Shown here in pieces: positions 42,407 through 51,956 of a stretch of DNA of 64,000 nucleotides (within the stretch, counting starts at the first letter, position 1; the number at the start of each line of letters is the position of its first letter). The notes beneath the pieces were generated by a model, which ran no database searches, was not told where the DNA came from, and saw only the letters and a list, made by a program, of their open reading frames with translations. The position numbers and the translations under genes are program-made. The DNA is from an uncultured Eubacterium sp. (GTDB lineage Bacteria; Bacillota; Clostridia; Oscillospirales; Acutalibacteraceae), in contig CAKTGF010000001.1 in assembly GCA_934561395.1 (NCBI GenBank), positions 124,001-188,000 of the forward strand, given 5' to 3'.

Positions 42407-45400
42407 TCAATAAATAACAGCAATATTTTTATCACCAAGCAGGTTTTTCAGCTCCGCTATCATGGTGTTGTTAACGCTTACAAAGCAATTTCGGGGCTGG
42501 AGATGATAGGTTTTGGTGTCGTTATAGTAATAATACAAGGGCAAATCGCCGTCAAAAATAGATGTTATAATGCTTGCTTTTTTAATTCTTTCATCCTCGG
42601 GATTGTCGAATTTAAGAAATAAGCCCTTTCTTTTGTGAGCCTTGCTCTGTTGGGGCTGTTCTTTGGCAGGTATTTTGTTTAAATCGGGTTTAAAAACAGT
42701 GTCTGCCAAAACTCGGGGCTCCTTTTCCTCTTCAATTGACAGCGTTCCCGTAACCGCAATAACATTACCCTCGCCCACAAGGCTTGAATACTGCAAAAAC
42801 TGCTTTGGGAACAATATTATTTCAACAGTGCCGTACAAATCCTCAATGGTAACAAATGCCATGTTTGCCTTGTTGGCCTTGGTTTGCTTTACGGTTATGT
42901 GGGTTATAATTCCGCAAATTGAAACCCTGCCGCCGTCCTTAATATCAGCGGTAACGCCCTTTGCCGCCTCAATCAAATCAAAGGTGTGGGCAAAGCCTGC
43001 GTTTTCAACATATTTTTCGTCTTTATCCATAGGATGACCTGAAAGATAAAGCCCGGTCATTTCCTTTTCCATTTGCAAAAGCTCCGTCTTCGGGAATTCC
43101 TTAACATCGGGCAGCTCAAACTTATAGCCGAAATCATCGCTGACATCAAATAAGCCCACCTGACCGTACATAGTCTTTCTATGCTGCTGCTCAATATTTG
43201 TTACTAAAACAGGCAGGGCTTGCAGCATTTGCCGCCTGTTTGCGCTGAAGCAATCCATAGCACCGCAGCGAATAAGGGATTCCACCGCCCTGCGGTTAAA
43301 GCGGTTGCCCTGCATTCTTGAGCAAAAGTCAAACAAATCCTTAAATTCGCCGTCCCTGCGTTTTTCCATAATCTCCTCAATGAAATCATTGCCCAAATTT
43401 TTAATACCCAAAAGGCCGTAATTAACTGTGTTGCCGTTTGCAGTAAAGCCCTTCATTGAATTGTTGATATTTGGGGGCGCAAGCCTTATTCCAAGGCGCT
43501 TGCACTCTGCTATATACCGTGAAACCTTGTTTGAGGAATCCAAAACAGAGGTTAAAAGAGCCGCCATAAATTCCGCAGGATAATAATGCTTCAGATAGGC
43601 GCAACGATAAGCCACAAGGGCATAGCATGCCGCATGGCTTTTGTTAAAGGCATAGGAGGCGAAGTCGGTTATTTTGTTAAAAATGCCGTTGGCAATCTCC
43701 TGTGAAATACCGTTTTCGGCACAGCCTGAAAGAAAGTTTTCACGTTCCTGCTCCATAACATCGTGCTTCTTTTTAGACATAGCACGGCGCACCACATCCG
43801 CCCTGCCGTAGGAATAACCGGCAAGTGAGCGCAAAATCTGCATAACCTGCTCCTGATAAACGATACAGCCGTAGGTATTCTTTAAAATAGGTTCCAGCTG
43901 TGGCACATCATACTTGATTTCGTTTTGGTGCTTTGAGTTATAAACAAAGGTGTCAATCTGACTTGCCGGGCCCGGTCTGTAAAGGGAGGTGGCTGCGGTT
44001 AAATCCTCAAGAGATTGGGGCTTAAGGTTTGTAAGCATTTGCTTCATTCCGCTTGATTCAAATTGGAATATTCCCTCGGTTTGACCCTTTGCAAACTGCT
44101 TATAGACAGCCGCATCATCAATGGGTATGGTGTTTATATCAATGCCCACAGCCTTTGCCGTGTCGTCAATAACGGTAAGAGTGCGCAGGCCTAAAAAGTC
44201 CATTTTTAAAAGTCCCAGCTCCTCAAGGGTGGTCATAATGTATTGGGTTACAATTAAGCCGTCGTTTGAGGCAAGGGGAACATAGGATGATACCGGGTCG
44301 TGAGTAATTACCACGCCCGCTGCATGGGTTGAGGTATTTCTCGGCATGCCCTCAATTTTTTTTGCGGTTTCAATAAGCTTGTTAATCTCCGCATTTTCGC
44401 TCATTGCCTTACGCAACTGAGCACTTGAATTAATTGCCTGCTCAATGGTAATGTGAAAGGAGTTTGGCACCATTTTTGCAACAGCGTCAACCGCCGCATA
44501 GGGCATACCCATAGCCCTGCCCACATCACGGATTGCCGCACGGGTTTGCAGGGTTCCGAAGGTTACTATTTGCGCCACATGGTCGGCGCCGTATTTTCTT
44601 GTAACATAATCAATAACCTCTTGCCTGCGCTCGTAGCAAAAATCAATATCAAAATCGGGCATTGAAACACGCTCGGGGTTTAAAAAGCGTTCAAAAATCA
44701 AATCGTATTTCATTGGGTCCAAATCGGTAATACCAATGCAATAGGCCGCAATTGAGCCTGCACCCGAGCCTCTGCCCGGACCTACGGGAATATCCTTTGA
44801 TTTTGCAAAGGCCACAAAGTCCTGCACTATCAAGTAATAATCCGTATAACCCATTTTATTTACGGTTTCAAGCTCGTATTCCAAGCGGTCAATGTAGCTT
44901 TTAGGCGGATTTTGACCGTATCTTTTATATAGCCCCTCGTAGCATTTCTTTTTGAAATACTCAAAATGGTCCATATTGTTCGGGGTTTCAAAATAAGGCA
45001 GCTTGGTGTTGCCGAATTCAAAGTCAAAATTGCACATATCCGCAATTTTTTCAGTGTTTTCGATTGCTTGGGGAATATCTGCAAACAGTTCTGCCATTTC
45101 CTGCTGCGATTTCAAGTAAAAATTATCGCTGTGAAATTCAAGGCCTGTGTCCTCGCCGATTGTGTGGTTGGTTGCAATGCAAATTAACACCTGCTGTATT
45201 TCGGCGTCCTCTTTGTTAACATAGTGCACATCGTTGGTGGCAACAACGGGTATTCCCGTTTCGGCATTTAACCTTTTTATGCCGTCAATAACCGTCAGCT
45301 GCTCCTTTAAGCCGTGGTTTTGAATTTCAAGGTAGTAATTTCCGACTCCGAAAACCTCGTTATACCACAATGCCTCACGCTTTGCGCCCTCGTAATCTCT

Positions 45401-45841
45401 TTTAAGCAAAAGCTGTGGAATTTCCCCTGCTAGGCAGGCCGAAAGGCACACTAAGCCCTCGCTGTGTTTTTCAAGCAGATCACGGTCAATTCTCGGCTTA
45501 AAATAGAAGCCGTCGATATATGAAAGTGACACCATTTTAATTAAATTTTTGTAGCCGATTTCATTTTTAACAAGAAGAATAAGGTGGTTATACTCCTTAT
45601 CAAGCACCTTGTCCTTATCAAACCTTGTTCTCGGCGCAACATAAACCTCACAGCCGATGATGGGCTTTATACCCTGCTTTTTGCACTCCTTGTAAAAATC
45701 AACTGCGCCGTACATATTGCCGTGGTCGGTAATTGCAAGGGAGGTCATACCCAACTTCTTTGCACGAGAAACAAGCCCGTCAAGGCGGCAGGCGCCGTCC
45801 AACAGGCTGAATTGGGTGTGAAGATGAAGATGTGTAAACAT
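42407..45841 (-). CDS. dnaE: DNA polymerase III alpha subunit (DnaE)
   Basis: Replicative DNA polymerase of 1144 residues. Domain order: PHP domain (FTHLHLHTQFSLLDGAC at the start), palm with GPGRGSGAGSIAAYC and the catalytic PDFDIDF, the fingers, the tandem HhH region, and an OB domain (GRVSICGIITHI) near 985. This is the DnaE1-type without the exonuclease of PolC; Firmicutes normally carry both. It begins 1 nt after the whiA stop. Confidence 0.97.
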   Translation of the reverse strand: MFTHLHLHTQFSLLDGACRLDGLVSRAKKLGMTSLAITDHGNMYGAVDFYKECKKQGIKPIIGCEVYVAPRTRFDKDKVLDKEYNHLILLVKNEIGYKNLIKMVSLSYIDGFYFKPRIDRDLLEKHSEGLVCLSACLAGEIPQLLLKRDYEGAKREALWYNEVFGVGNYYLEIQNHGLKEQLTVIDGIKRLNAETGIPVVATNDVHYVNKEDAEIQQVLICIATNHTIGEDTGLEFHSDNFYLKSQQEMAELFADIPQAIENTEKIADMCNFDFEFGNTKLPYFETPNNMDHFEYFKKKCYEGLYKRYGQNPPKSYIDRLEYELETVNKMGYTDYYLIVQDFVAFAKSKDIPVGPGRGSGAGSIAAYCIGITDLDPMKYDLIFERFLNPERVSMPDFDIDFCYERRQEVIDYVTRKYGADHVAQIVTFGTLQTRAAIRDVGRAMGMPYAAVDAVAKMVPNSFHITIEQAINSSAQLRKAMSENAEINKLIETAKKIEGMPRNTSTHAAGVVITHDPVSSYVPLASNDGLIVTQYIMTTLEELGLLKMDFLGLRTLTVIDDTAKAVGIDINTIPIDDAAVYKQFAKGQTEGIFQFESSGMKQMLTNLKPQSLEDLTAATSLYRPGPASQIDTFVYNSKHQNEIKYDVPQLEPILKNTYGCIVYQEQVMQILRSLAGYSYGRADVVRRAMSKKKHDVMEQERENFLSGCAENGISQEIANGIFNKITDFASYAFNKSHAACYALVAYRCAYLKHYYPAEFMAALLTSVLDSSNKVSRYIAECKRLGIRLAPPNINNSMKGFTANGNTVNYGLLGIKNLGNDFIEEIMEKRRDGEFKDLFDFCSRMQGNRFNRRAVESLIRCGAMDCFSANRRQMLQALPVLVTNIEQQHRKTMYGQVGLFDVSDDFGYKFELPDVKEFPKTELLQMEKEMTGLYLSGHPMDKDEKYVENAGFAHTFDLIEAAKGVTADIKDGGRVSICGIITHITVKQTKANKANMAFVTIEDLYGTVEIILFPKQFLQYSSLVGEGNVIAVTGTLSIEEEKEPRVLADTVFKPDLNKIPAKEQPQQSKAHKRKGLFLKFDNPEDERIKKASIITSIFDGDLPLYYYYNDTKTYHLQPRNCFVSVNNTMIAELKNLLGDKNIAVIY

Positions 45842-45842
45842 A

Positions 45843-46742
45843 TTATCCCTGCTTTACTTCGTTGGCAATGTCAACAATACGCTTTAAGCGGTGGTTAACG
45901 CCGCTCCTTGACAGCGGAGGGTCGAACATGCCAGCAAGTTCATTGAGAGAGCTGTCGGGATTTTCAAGCCTTACCTCTGCCATTTCCTTTAAGGGCTGTG
46001 AAAGACTGTCAAGACCCACAGTGTCCTTAATTTTTAAAATTGCGGCAATCTGCGGTGACGCCGCTCTAACCATTTTTTCTATATTAGCGGTTTCACAATT
46101 TGCCTTTCTGTTGGCCGAATTGCGGATTTCCTTAACTATTTTAATGTTCATCATATCGAACATTGAGCTTGGGGCGCCCATAATGTAAAGGCTGTCCTCA
46201 ATAGCTTCACTCTCTTTAAAATAAACTATGTTGTAGCCCTTTCTGTTTGTTAACTTGGGCGACAGCTCAAGTTCCTGCAAAAAGGTAATAAAGCTTCGTG
46301 ACAGGTTGTGATAAGCTATGGAATACTCCAAATGGTAGCCCTTTTCCGGGGAAGATACCGTTCCGCAGGATAAAAATGTCCCTGCCAAAAATGCACATTG
46401 GCAATTTGGGCACACAAAATTTGAAACATTTATTACCAAGCCGGTTTCCCTTTCACCATGGCCGAAATATGTAAGCAACTTTGCGGACTCCGCCTTTTTA
46501 AGCACTATTGTAAAATTTTTGCCTGCCGGAGAAACGCTTATGCTTGCATTAATATTACAAAGTTCCTTTAAAAGAGCCTTAAACAACTCAATAATATTTT
46601 TGTTTTCAGACTGAAAGGTTACATCTCTGAATGAAAAGCTTTTAGCAAAAAGAGCCATGCCATACAGCAAGCTCTTTTTACAACATATTTGTTCATATTC
46701 GGTTTTTACAAGTTCGTCTTTAACCTGTGATGAAAACGACAT
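45843..46742 (-). CDS. whiA: WhiA, DNA-binding cell-division regulator
   Basis: A 299-residue protein with an N-terminal LAGLIDADG-like fold (CAFLAGTFLSCGTVSSPEKGYHLE) and a C-terminal helix-turn-helix (EVRLENPDSSLNELAGMFDPPLSRSGVNHRLKRIVDIA). In Bacillus it binds DNA and affects division and chromosome segregation. It lies directly after rapZ (16 nt); the yvcK gene usually found between them is absent. Confidence 0.96.
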   Translation of the reverse strand: MSFSSQVKDELVKTEYEQICCKKSLLYGMALFAKSFSFRDVTFQSENKNIIELFKALLKELCNINASISVSPAGKNFTIVLKKAESAKLLTYFGHGERETGLVINVSNFVCPNCQCAFLAGTFLSCGTVSSPEKGYHLEYSIAYHNLSRSFITFLQELELSPKLTNRKGYNIVYFKESEAIEDSLYIMGAPSSMFDMMNIKIVKEIRNSANRKANCETANIEKMVRAASPQIAAILKIKDTVGLDSLSQPLKEMAEVRLENPDSSLNELAGMFDPPLSRSGVNHRLKRIVDIANEVKQG

Positions 46743-46758
46743 TTTAACTCTATCCTAT

Positions 46759-47619
46759 TTACTTTCTGTCAATATCTCTGTGGTTAACGCTGATGTTATC
46801 CCAATGGCGTGAAAAATGCTTAACCAGCGCCTCTGCAATGGCTACGGAGCGGTGGTTGCCCCCTGTGCAACCGATTGCAATAACAATTTGGCTCCTGCCC
46901 TCTTTTATGTAAAGGGGATTTAAGAAATCCAGCAAATCAATCAGTTTGTCAAGCAGAGTGTGCGCCTCTTCAAAGCTGAAAACATAATCGTAAACCTCCT
47001 TGTCACGGCCTGTTTTGTCACGCAGAGCCTCAACCCAATAGGGGTTAGGAAGGCAACGAACATCCAAAACAAAGTCGGCATCGGCAGGAATACCATGCTT
47101 AAAGCCGAAGGACACCACATTAATGTGCATTACCTGCTTGTCATCGCCCAGCAAAATTTGTGTAAGGCGGTTTCTTAATTGGTTTGAATTAAGGTCGGAG
47201 GTGTCGATAACAAAATCCGCTCTCAGGCGAACAGGTGCCAAAACCTCCTTCTCGTAATTAAGTGCATCCTCAATGCTGCCGGAGAATTTGTCGGCATAAG
47301 GGTGCTTTCTTCTTGTAAGTTTATATCTTTTAAGAGCAACGTGATTTTTAATATCAAGGTATATTACCTTGACATTGTCGGCGTCATACTTAAGTTTGTC
47401 AACAACATCGGTAAAGGCTGAAAACACGCCCTTTGACCTAACATCGGTAACAATAGCAACCTTATTGTATTTTTCAGACTTGTCCATAAGGTTCATAAAG
47501 GTGGAAATAAGCTCGGCAGGCATATTATCAATACAGTAATAGCCTATATCCTCCAAAAAGCTCATTGCCGTTGACTTGCCCGCACCGGACACACCTGTTA
47601 AAAATACTACATCCTTCAT
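46759..47619 (-). CDS. rapZ: RapZ/YvcJ nucleotide-binding protein
   Basis: A 286-residue P-loop protein with GVSGAGKSTA near residue 9, a Walker B-like segment, and the family end containing IGCTGGNHRSVAIAEAL. In E. coli RapZ adapts RNase E to the GlmZ sRNA; in Firmicutes the homologue YvcJ has GTPase activity and a less clear role. Part of the hprK-murB-rapZ-whiA run. Confidence 0.95.
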   Translation of the reverse strand: MKDVVFLTGVSGAGKSTAMSFLEDIGYYCIDNMPAELISTFMNLMDKSEKYNKVAIVTDVRSKGVFSAFTDVVDKLKYDADNVKVIYLDIKNHVALKRYKLTRRKHPYADKFSGSIEDALNYEKEVLAPVRLRADFVIDTSDLNSNQLRNRLTQILLGDDKQVMHINVVSFGFKHGIPADADFVLDVRCLPNPYWVEALRDKTGRDKEVYDYVFSFEEAHTLLDKLIDLLDFLNPLYIKEGRSQIVIAIGCTGGNHRSVAIAEALVKHFSRHWDNISVNHRDIDRK

Positions 47620-47639
47620 TATAAAAAATCCTCCGAAAA

Positions 47640-48539
47640 CTACTTTGTTACTCTTATTTCCATTTCTAATTTAACGCCCTTTTCCTTAAGCACCTTATCT
47701 GATACCATGCGGCAAAGGTCTAAAACATCCTTGCAGGTGGCGCTGCCCTTATTGATAACAAAGCCTGCGTGCTTTTCGCTGACTGCCGCACCGCCCACAC
47801 TTGCACCCTTTAAACCGCACTCCTGAATAAGTGCGCCTGCAAAATAGCCCTCGGGTCGCTTAAAAGTGGAGCCTGCCGACGGATATTCAAGGGGCTGCTT
47901 ATCTTTTCTTCTGCCAATTAAATCATCCATTTTAGCCTTAATATCACTTGCTTTGCCCTTTTTAAGCTTAAGGTACAGGCCTGTGATAATGCAGCCGTTG
48001 TCATAATAAGCGGAATGACGATATGAAAGTTTAAGCTCATCTCCGCTTAAACTGCCCACATTGCCGTTTTTATCAACATGCTCACATTTCAACAAAACAT
48101 CCTTCATTTCGCCGCCGTAGGCGCCTGCATTCATAAATGCCGCACCGCCGCACGAGCCGGGAATACCGTAGGCAAATTCAAGGCCGCTTAATTCATTTTC
48201 AAGTGCAAAGCGACAAATTTTCATAAGCGAAGCCCCTGCATCGGCGTAAATAGTGTCGCCGTCAATTAGCTTAACCTGTGAAAAACGGTTGCCTATTTGA
48301 ATAACGCAGGCGTCAATACCCTCGTCTGCAACAAGGAGATTTGAGCCGTTGCCCACGGGGATATATCTTATACCAAGGTCATTGCAGGCCTTAACAACGC
48401 ACTGTATATCCTCCTGTGAAGTCACATAAGCAATAATTGAAGCATTGCCGCCTATTTTAAAGGTGGTATGCTCGCTCATCGGTGCATTAAGCCGATATTC
48501 TATTTTGTTTAAGTCTAAAATTTCAACTAATCTGTCCAA
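47640..48539 (-). CDS. murB: UDP-N-acetylenolpyruvoylglucosamine reductase
   Basis: Second committed step of peptidoglycan synthesis: reduces UDP-GlcNAc-enolpyruvate to UDP-MurNAc with FAD and NADPH. The 299-residue short (type II) form has PMSEHTTFKIGGNAS, PVGNGSNLLV, GIPGSCGGAAFMNAGAYGGEM and the proton-donor Ser in YPSAGSTFKRP. The C-terminal HAGFVINKGSAT is present. Spaced 12 nt after the ROK kinase gene. Confidence 0.97.
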   Translation of the reverse strand: MDRLVEILDLNKIEYRLNAPMSEHTTFKIGGNASIIAYVTSQEDIQCVVKACNDLGIRYIPVGNGSNLLVADEGIDACVIQIGNRFSQVKLIDGDTIYADAGASLMKICRFALENELSGLEFAYGIPGSCGGAAFMNAGAYGGEMKDVLLKCEHVDKNGNVGSLSGDELKLSYRHSAYYDNGCIITGLYLKLKKGKASDIKAKMDDLIGRRKDKQPLEYPSAGSTFKRPEGYFAGALIQECGLKGASVGGAAVSEKHAGFVINKGSATCKDVLDLCRMVSDKVLKEKGVKLEMEIRVTK

Positions 48540-48551
48540 TATATCACCGAA

Positions 48552-49502
48552 TTAATCTATACGGCCGAGTATTGCGGCACCGATAATACCTGCGTCATTA
48601 CCAAGCTCAGCCTTCATAATTTTTGTTTGCATTTTTGAGTAAACGCTGTAACGCTCTGCCTCAATATATCTTCTGAGTGGCCTTAAAAGGGTTTCGCCCT
48701 CGTTGCATATACCGCCGCCAACACAAATAATTTCAGGCTGGAGGGCGTTAACAAGGTTAATAAGTCCGCAAGCAATATACTTAATGTATTGGTCAACAAC
48801 CTTTATGCCTGCAATGTCGCCGTGGCGCATAGCGTCAAAAGCGGTTTTGCCGGAAACCTTGCCCTCTTCCTCTGCAAGCTTGTGCATAATAGAATCAGGA
48901 TATTCCTCCATTGCACGCTTTGTTTGGTTAATAAGTGCGGTTGCCGAAGCATAAGCCTCCCAGCAACCCTTACGGCCGCAGGTGCAGGGCTCGCCGTCAA
49001 CAACAATTACCATGTGGCCGCACTCGCCGCCTGCATAGTTTACGCCTGTAACGATTTTGCCGTCAATAATAACGCCTGAACCTACGCCTGTGCCGAGAGT
49101 AACGGCAACAAAGTTCTTTGAGCCGTTGCCGCAGCCTGCATAAGCCTCGCCCAATGCGGCGCAATTTGCGTCGTTTGCTATATGAATCGGTTTGTCCCCA
49201 AGGCGCTCCTTCAGCATTTTCTTTGCAGGAACATGGTCAAAATTAAGGTTGTTTGCAAATTCGATAACACCGTCTGCATTGGCTGTGCCCGGTGTACCGA
49301 GGCCGATTGACTCGATATCATCCATTGTTAAGTTGGATTTTTCAACAGCCTCTTTTGTAACCTTTGCAATATCGTCAAAAATCTCATCTGCAGAGCGTGG
49401 CATAGCCGTGGGAGTTTTTGCCTTTTCAATAATATTGTAATTTTCATCAACAACTGCGGCAACAATATTTGTTCCGCCCAAATCAATTCCTACTGTAAAC
49501 AT
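48552..49502 (-). CDS. glk: ROK family glucokinase
   Basis: A 316-residue sugar kinase that probably phosphorylates glucose. It has the phosphate motif GIDLGGTNIVAAVVD, TPGTAN, the catalytic NDANCAALGEAYAG, and the zinc cluster CTCGRKGCWEAYAS, which marks bacterial ROK glucokinases. No N-terminal HTH is present, so it is an enzyme and not a ROK repressor. It lies next to hprK, consistent with sugar-uptake control. Confidence 0.9.
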   Translation of the reverse strand: MFTVGIDLGGTNIVAAVVDENYNIIEKAKTPTAMPRSADEIFDDIAKVTKEAVEKSNLTMDDIESIGLGTPGTANADGVIEFANNLNFDHVPAKKMLKERLGDKPIHIANDANCAALGEAYAGCGNGSKNFVAVTLGTGVGSGVIIDGKIVTGVNYAGGECGHMVIVVDGEPCTCGRKGCWEAYASATALINQTKRAMEEYPDSIMHKLAEEEGKVSGKTAFDAMRHGDIAGIKVVDQYIKYIACGLINLVNALQPEIICVGGGICNEGETLLRPLRRYIEAERYSVYSKMQTKIMKAELGNDAGIIGAAILGRID

Positions 49503-49525
49503 TTTTATTCCCCTTTAAAATTTAT

Positions 49526-50509
49526 TTATGAATTTTGCCAAATTTCAAGCTCTTTATCCGTTGGCTCCATATCGTCAATGCCAAGCGAATGCATAAGCTC
49601 CTTTGCACCGTTGTAGCCCATTTTCTTTTGTCGGTTGTTCATGGCTGCGGTCTCAACAATTACCGCAAGGTTACGGCCCGGTGTAATAGGCACCGTGATA
49701 ACGGGTATCTTAACATCCAAAATTTTGGTATATTCATTGTCAAGACCCAAACGGTCGTAAGCCTTTGTGCTGTCCCAATCCTCAAGTTGTATAACCATAT
49801 CAACCTTTTCGCTGGGTTTAACGGCGCCCATACCGAAAATTCTCCTTGCGTTGATAATACCTATGCCCCTAAGCTCAATAAAGTGCCTTATGTTACTTGG
49901 CGACGAGCCCTCAATGGTTCTTTCGTTAACCTTACGCAGTTCAACCGCATCGTCGGCAATAAGTCTGTGACCACGCTTGATAAGCTCAATTGCGGTTTCT
50001 GATTTTCCTGCGCCGCTTTCGCCAACAATAAGTATGCCTTCGCCGTAAACCTCAACCAAAACACCGTGGCGTGTGATACGGGGAGCAAGTTCTCTGTTCA
50101 GGAAGTTGATAAGCGCCGCCAAAAATGGCGATGTTTCCTCTGCCGTGGTAAGAAGCGGAACCTCATACTCTTGGCATGCCGATATTAAATAATCGGGTAT
50201 TTCAAGACCCCTTGTAACAACCGCTGCCGCCGGATGAAGCCCCAGCCAATAGCCAAGTGCTTTTTGCCGTTCCTCGTCAGACATATTCTGCAAAAATCCA
50301 AATTCGGTCCAACCTAATATTTGAATTCTCAGCGGGTCAAAATAATCAACATATCCCGTTAAAACAATGCCCGGCCTGTTAACCTCGTTTGTTTTAATTT
50401 GGATTTCCTCGGCGGATTTGGGAATATACACAATTTCAAGATTGTGAGCCTCAATAATCTGCGCCAAAGATACCGAATATTTGTCAGCCATATTTAAACT
50501 CCTAAACAA
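49526..50509 (-). CDS. hprK: HPr kinase/phosphorylase
   Basis: Phosphorylates HPr at Ser46 in carbon catabolite control. The 327-residue protein has an N-terminal regulatory half and a C-terminal kinase half with the P-loop GESGAGKSETAIEL, the HPrK-specific IELRGIGIINARRIFGMGAVKP block and the GRNLAVIVETAAMNNRQKKMGY end. First gene of the minus-strand run that continues through murB, rapZ, whiA and dnaE. Confidence 0.97.
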   Translation of the reverse strand: MFRSLNMADKYSVSLAQIIEAHNLEIVYIPKSAEEIQIKTNEVNRPGIVLTGYVDYFDPLRIQILGWTEFGFLQNMSDEERQKALGYWLGLHPAAAVVTRGLEIPDYLISACQEYEVPLLTTAEETSPFLAALINFLNRELAPRITRHGVLVEVYGEGILIVGESGAGKSETAIELIKRGHRLIADDAVELRKVNERTIEGSSPSNIRHFIELRGIGIINARRIFGMGAVKPSEKVDMVIQLEDWDSTKAYDRLGLDNEYTKILDVKIPVITVPITPGRNLAVIVETAAMNNRQKKMGYNGAKELMHSLGIDDMEPTDKELEIWQNS

Positions 50510-50524
50510 AATATTTCAGAGTAT

Positions 50525-50553
50525 ATTATATAATAAACACTTCTAATTATCAA
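50525..50553 (-). promoter_or_regulatory. Promoter of the hprK operon
   Basis: Minus strand TTGATA (50548-50553) and TATAAT (50525-50530) with a 17-bp spacer. Confidence 0.75.
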
Positions 50554-50587
50554 GGCATTATTTACTTTTTGTTTATTATTAATTTAT

Positions 50588-50616
50588 TTTACAAATGGTG
50601 TGCTTTATGCTATAAT
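50588..50616 (+). promoter_or_regulatory. Promoter of the glycosyltransferase gene
   Basis: TTTACA (50588-50593) and TATAAT (50611-50616), 17-bp spacer, divergent from the hprK promoter. Confidence 0.8.
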
Positions 50617-50638
50617 AACTTGACTTGGAGGTATAACC

Positions 50639-51829
50639 ATGGATAACAAGCTAAAAATAGCCATCGGCACCGAAGCATTTCCCCCAACAATCGACGGAAT
50701 AAGCACTGTTGCCAAGTGCTACGCAGATATTATTAACAAAAAATTGGGCGAGGCGGTAATCGTAACCCCTAAAAACCCAAACCAGCAGGATTACAAATAT
50801 CCCTACGAAATTTACAGATACAAAAGCCTTTTTACCTTTGGCGAGGGCTACCCGGTGGGCTGGCCGTTTAAAGAGCAGTTTGCGTTGGATATTATTGACA
50901 GAAATTTTGACATTCTGCACTCACACTGCCCCATTGCAACCAGCTACTTTTTTAGGAGAATTAACAGAATAAAAAGAATTCCCCAGGTGTTAACCTACCA
51001 CACAAAATACGAATATGATTTTGAAAAAAGAATCCCATCCGTGCTTATAAAAAAGCGTGCCTACGGAATGCTTTTGAACAACATTAAAAGCGCCGACGAG
51101 GTATGGGTAACCAGCAAGGGCACCGCCGATTCGTTAAGAAAGGTGGGCTACGAGGGCGACTTTGTGGTAATGCCCAACGGCTCGGATTTGCCCGTGGCTC
51201 ACATTACAGACGACCAAAGGGCAATGATAAGAAGAAAGCACAATATACCTGCCGATGTGCCCGTTTTGATATTTGTGGGCAGGATGATGTGGTATAAAAA
51301 TATTAAAATCATCCTTGACGCCTGCAAAATTTTACAGGCAAACGGCAGGGATTTTAGGCTGCTTATGCTGGGTATGGGTCCCGATGAAAACGCCATAAAA
51401 AAATACACAAGGAAAATAGCCCTTGACGATAAGGTTATTTTTACAGGTCAGCTGCTTGACAGGTCAGAGCTGCAAATCTATTACGGCACTGCCGATTTGC
51501 TTGTGTTCCCCTCGCTGTTTGACACAAACGGCCTTGTGGTAAGGGAGGCAGCCGCTTCTGCCACACCGTCCCTTTTGGTTGACGGCAGCTGCGCCGCAGA
51601 GGGCATTGTTGACTGCGAAACAGGCTTTTTGTGCTATGAAACCGCCCACAGCGTTGCCAAATCAATTGACAGCGTTGTTGACAACAAGGATTTGTTGGGC
51701 AGGGTTGGCAAAAACGCTCAGGATAATATTTATATATCCTGGGATGACAGCGTTAAAAACGCCTATAACAGGTATCAGGTGGTTATTGATAAATTCAACT
51801 CCACCTACCACGGAAAATATAAATATTAA
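50639..51829 (+). CDS. Family 4 glycosyltransferase
   Basis: A 396-residue GT-B fold transferase. The N-terminal acceptor half starts with the usual EAFPPTIDGISTVAKCYADI (Gly-rich loop, then helix). The C-terminal donor half has FVGRMMWYKNIKIILDACKIL, the GMGPDE turn and the family E-x7-E-like region VFPSLFDTNGLVVREAAASATPSL. Such enzymes transfer sugars to lipid or protein acceptors, for example diacylglycerol or teichoic-acid anchors; the substrate is not predictable. GGAGGT lies 6 nt before the ATG. Single-gene unit. Confidence 0.9.
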   Translation: MDNKLKIAIGTEAFPPTIDGISTVAKCYADIINKKLGEAVIVTPKNPNQQDYKYPYEIYRYKSLFTFGEGYPVGWPFKEQFALDIIDRNFDILHSHCPIATSYFFRRINRIKRIPQVLTYHTKYEYDFEKRIPSVLIKKRAYGMLLNNIKSADEVWVTSKGTADSLRKVGYEGDFVVMPNGSDLPVAHITDDQRAMIRRKHNIPADVPVLIFVGRMMWYKNIKIILDACKILQANGRDFRLLMLGMGPDENAIKKYTRKIALDDKVIFTGQLLDRSELQIYYGTADLLVFPSLFDTNGLVVREAAASATPSLLVDGSCAAEGIVDCETGFLCYETAHSVAKSIDSVVDNKDLLGRVGKNAQDNIYISWDDSVKNAYNRYQVVIDKFNSTYHGKYKY

Positions 51830-51836
51830 GAATAAA

Positions 51837-51876
51837 AACAGGGCGTTCTTTGTAAAAAAAGATGTCCTGTCTTTTT
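51837..51876 (+). terminator. Candidate terminator of the glycosyltransferase gene
   Basis: ACAGGGCGT...CTTT pairs with AAAGATGTCCTGT using G-U pairs and one bulge, followed by CTTTTT. Confidence 0.55.
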
Positions 51877-51885
51877 AATATAAAA

Positions 51886-51902
51886 GGCTCCCTTGTAAAG
51901 GG
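51886..51902. repeat. Dispersed repeat remnant, copy 2
   Basis: Same 17-bp GGCTCCCTTGTAAAGGG as at 10267-10283, here between two terminator hairpins in a gap between convergent genes. Confidence 0.5.
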
Positions 51903-51917
51903 AACCATACACAAAAA

Positions 51918-51940
51918 ACACCACGGTTGCCCGTGGTGTT
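51918..51940 (-). terminator. Terminator of the GtrA-like gene
   Basis: AACACCACGG and CCGTGGTGTT form a near-perfect stem; on the minus strand TTTTTTGTGT follows. It lies 17 bp after the gene stop. Confidence 0.85.
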
Positions 51941-51956
51941 AATTATTTGGTTTAAA

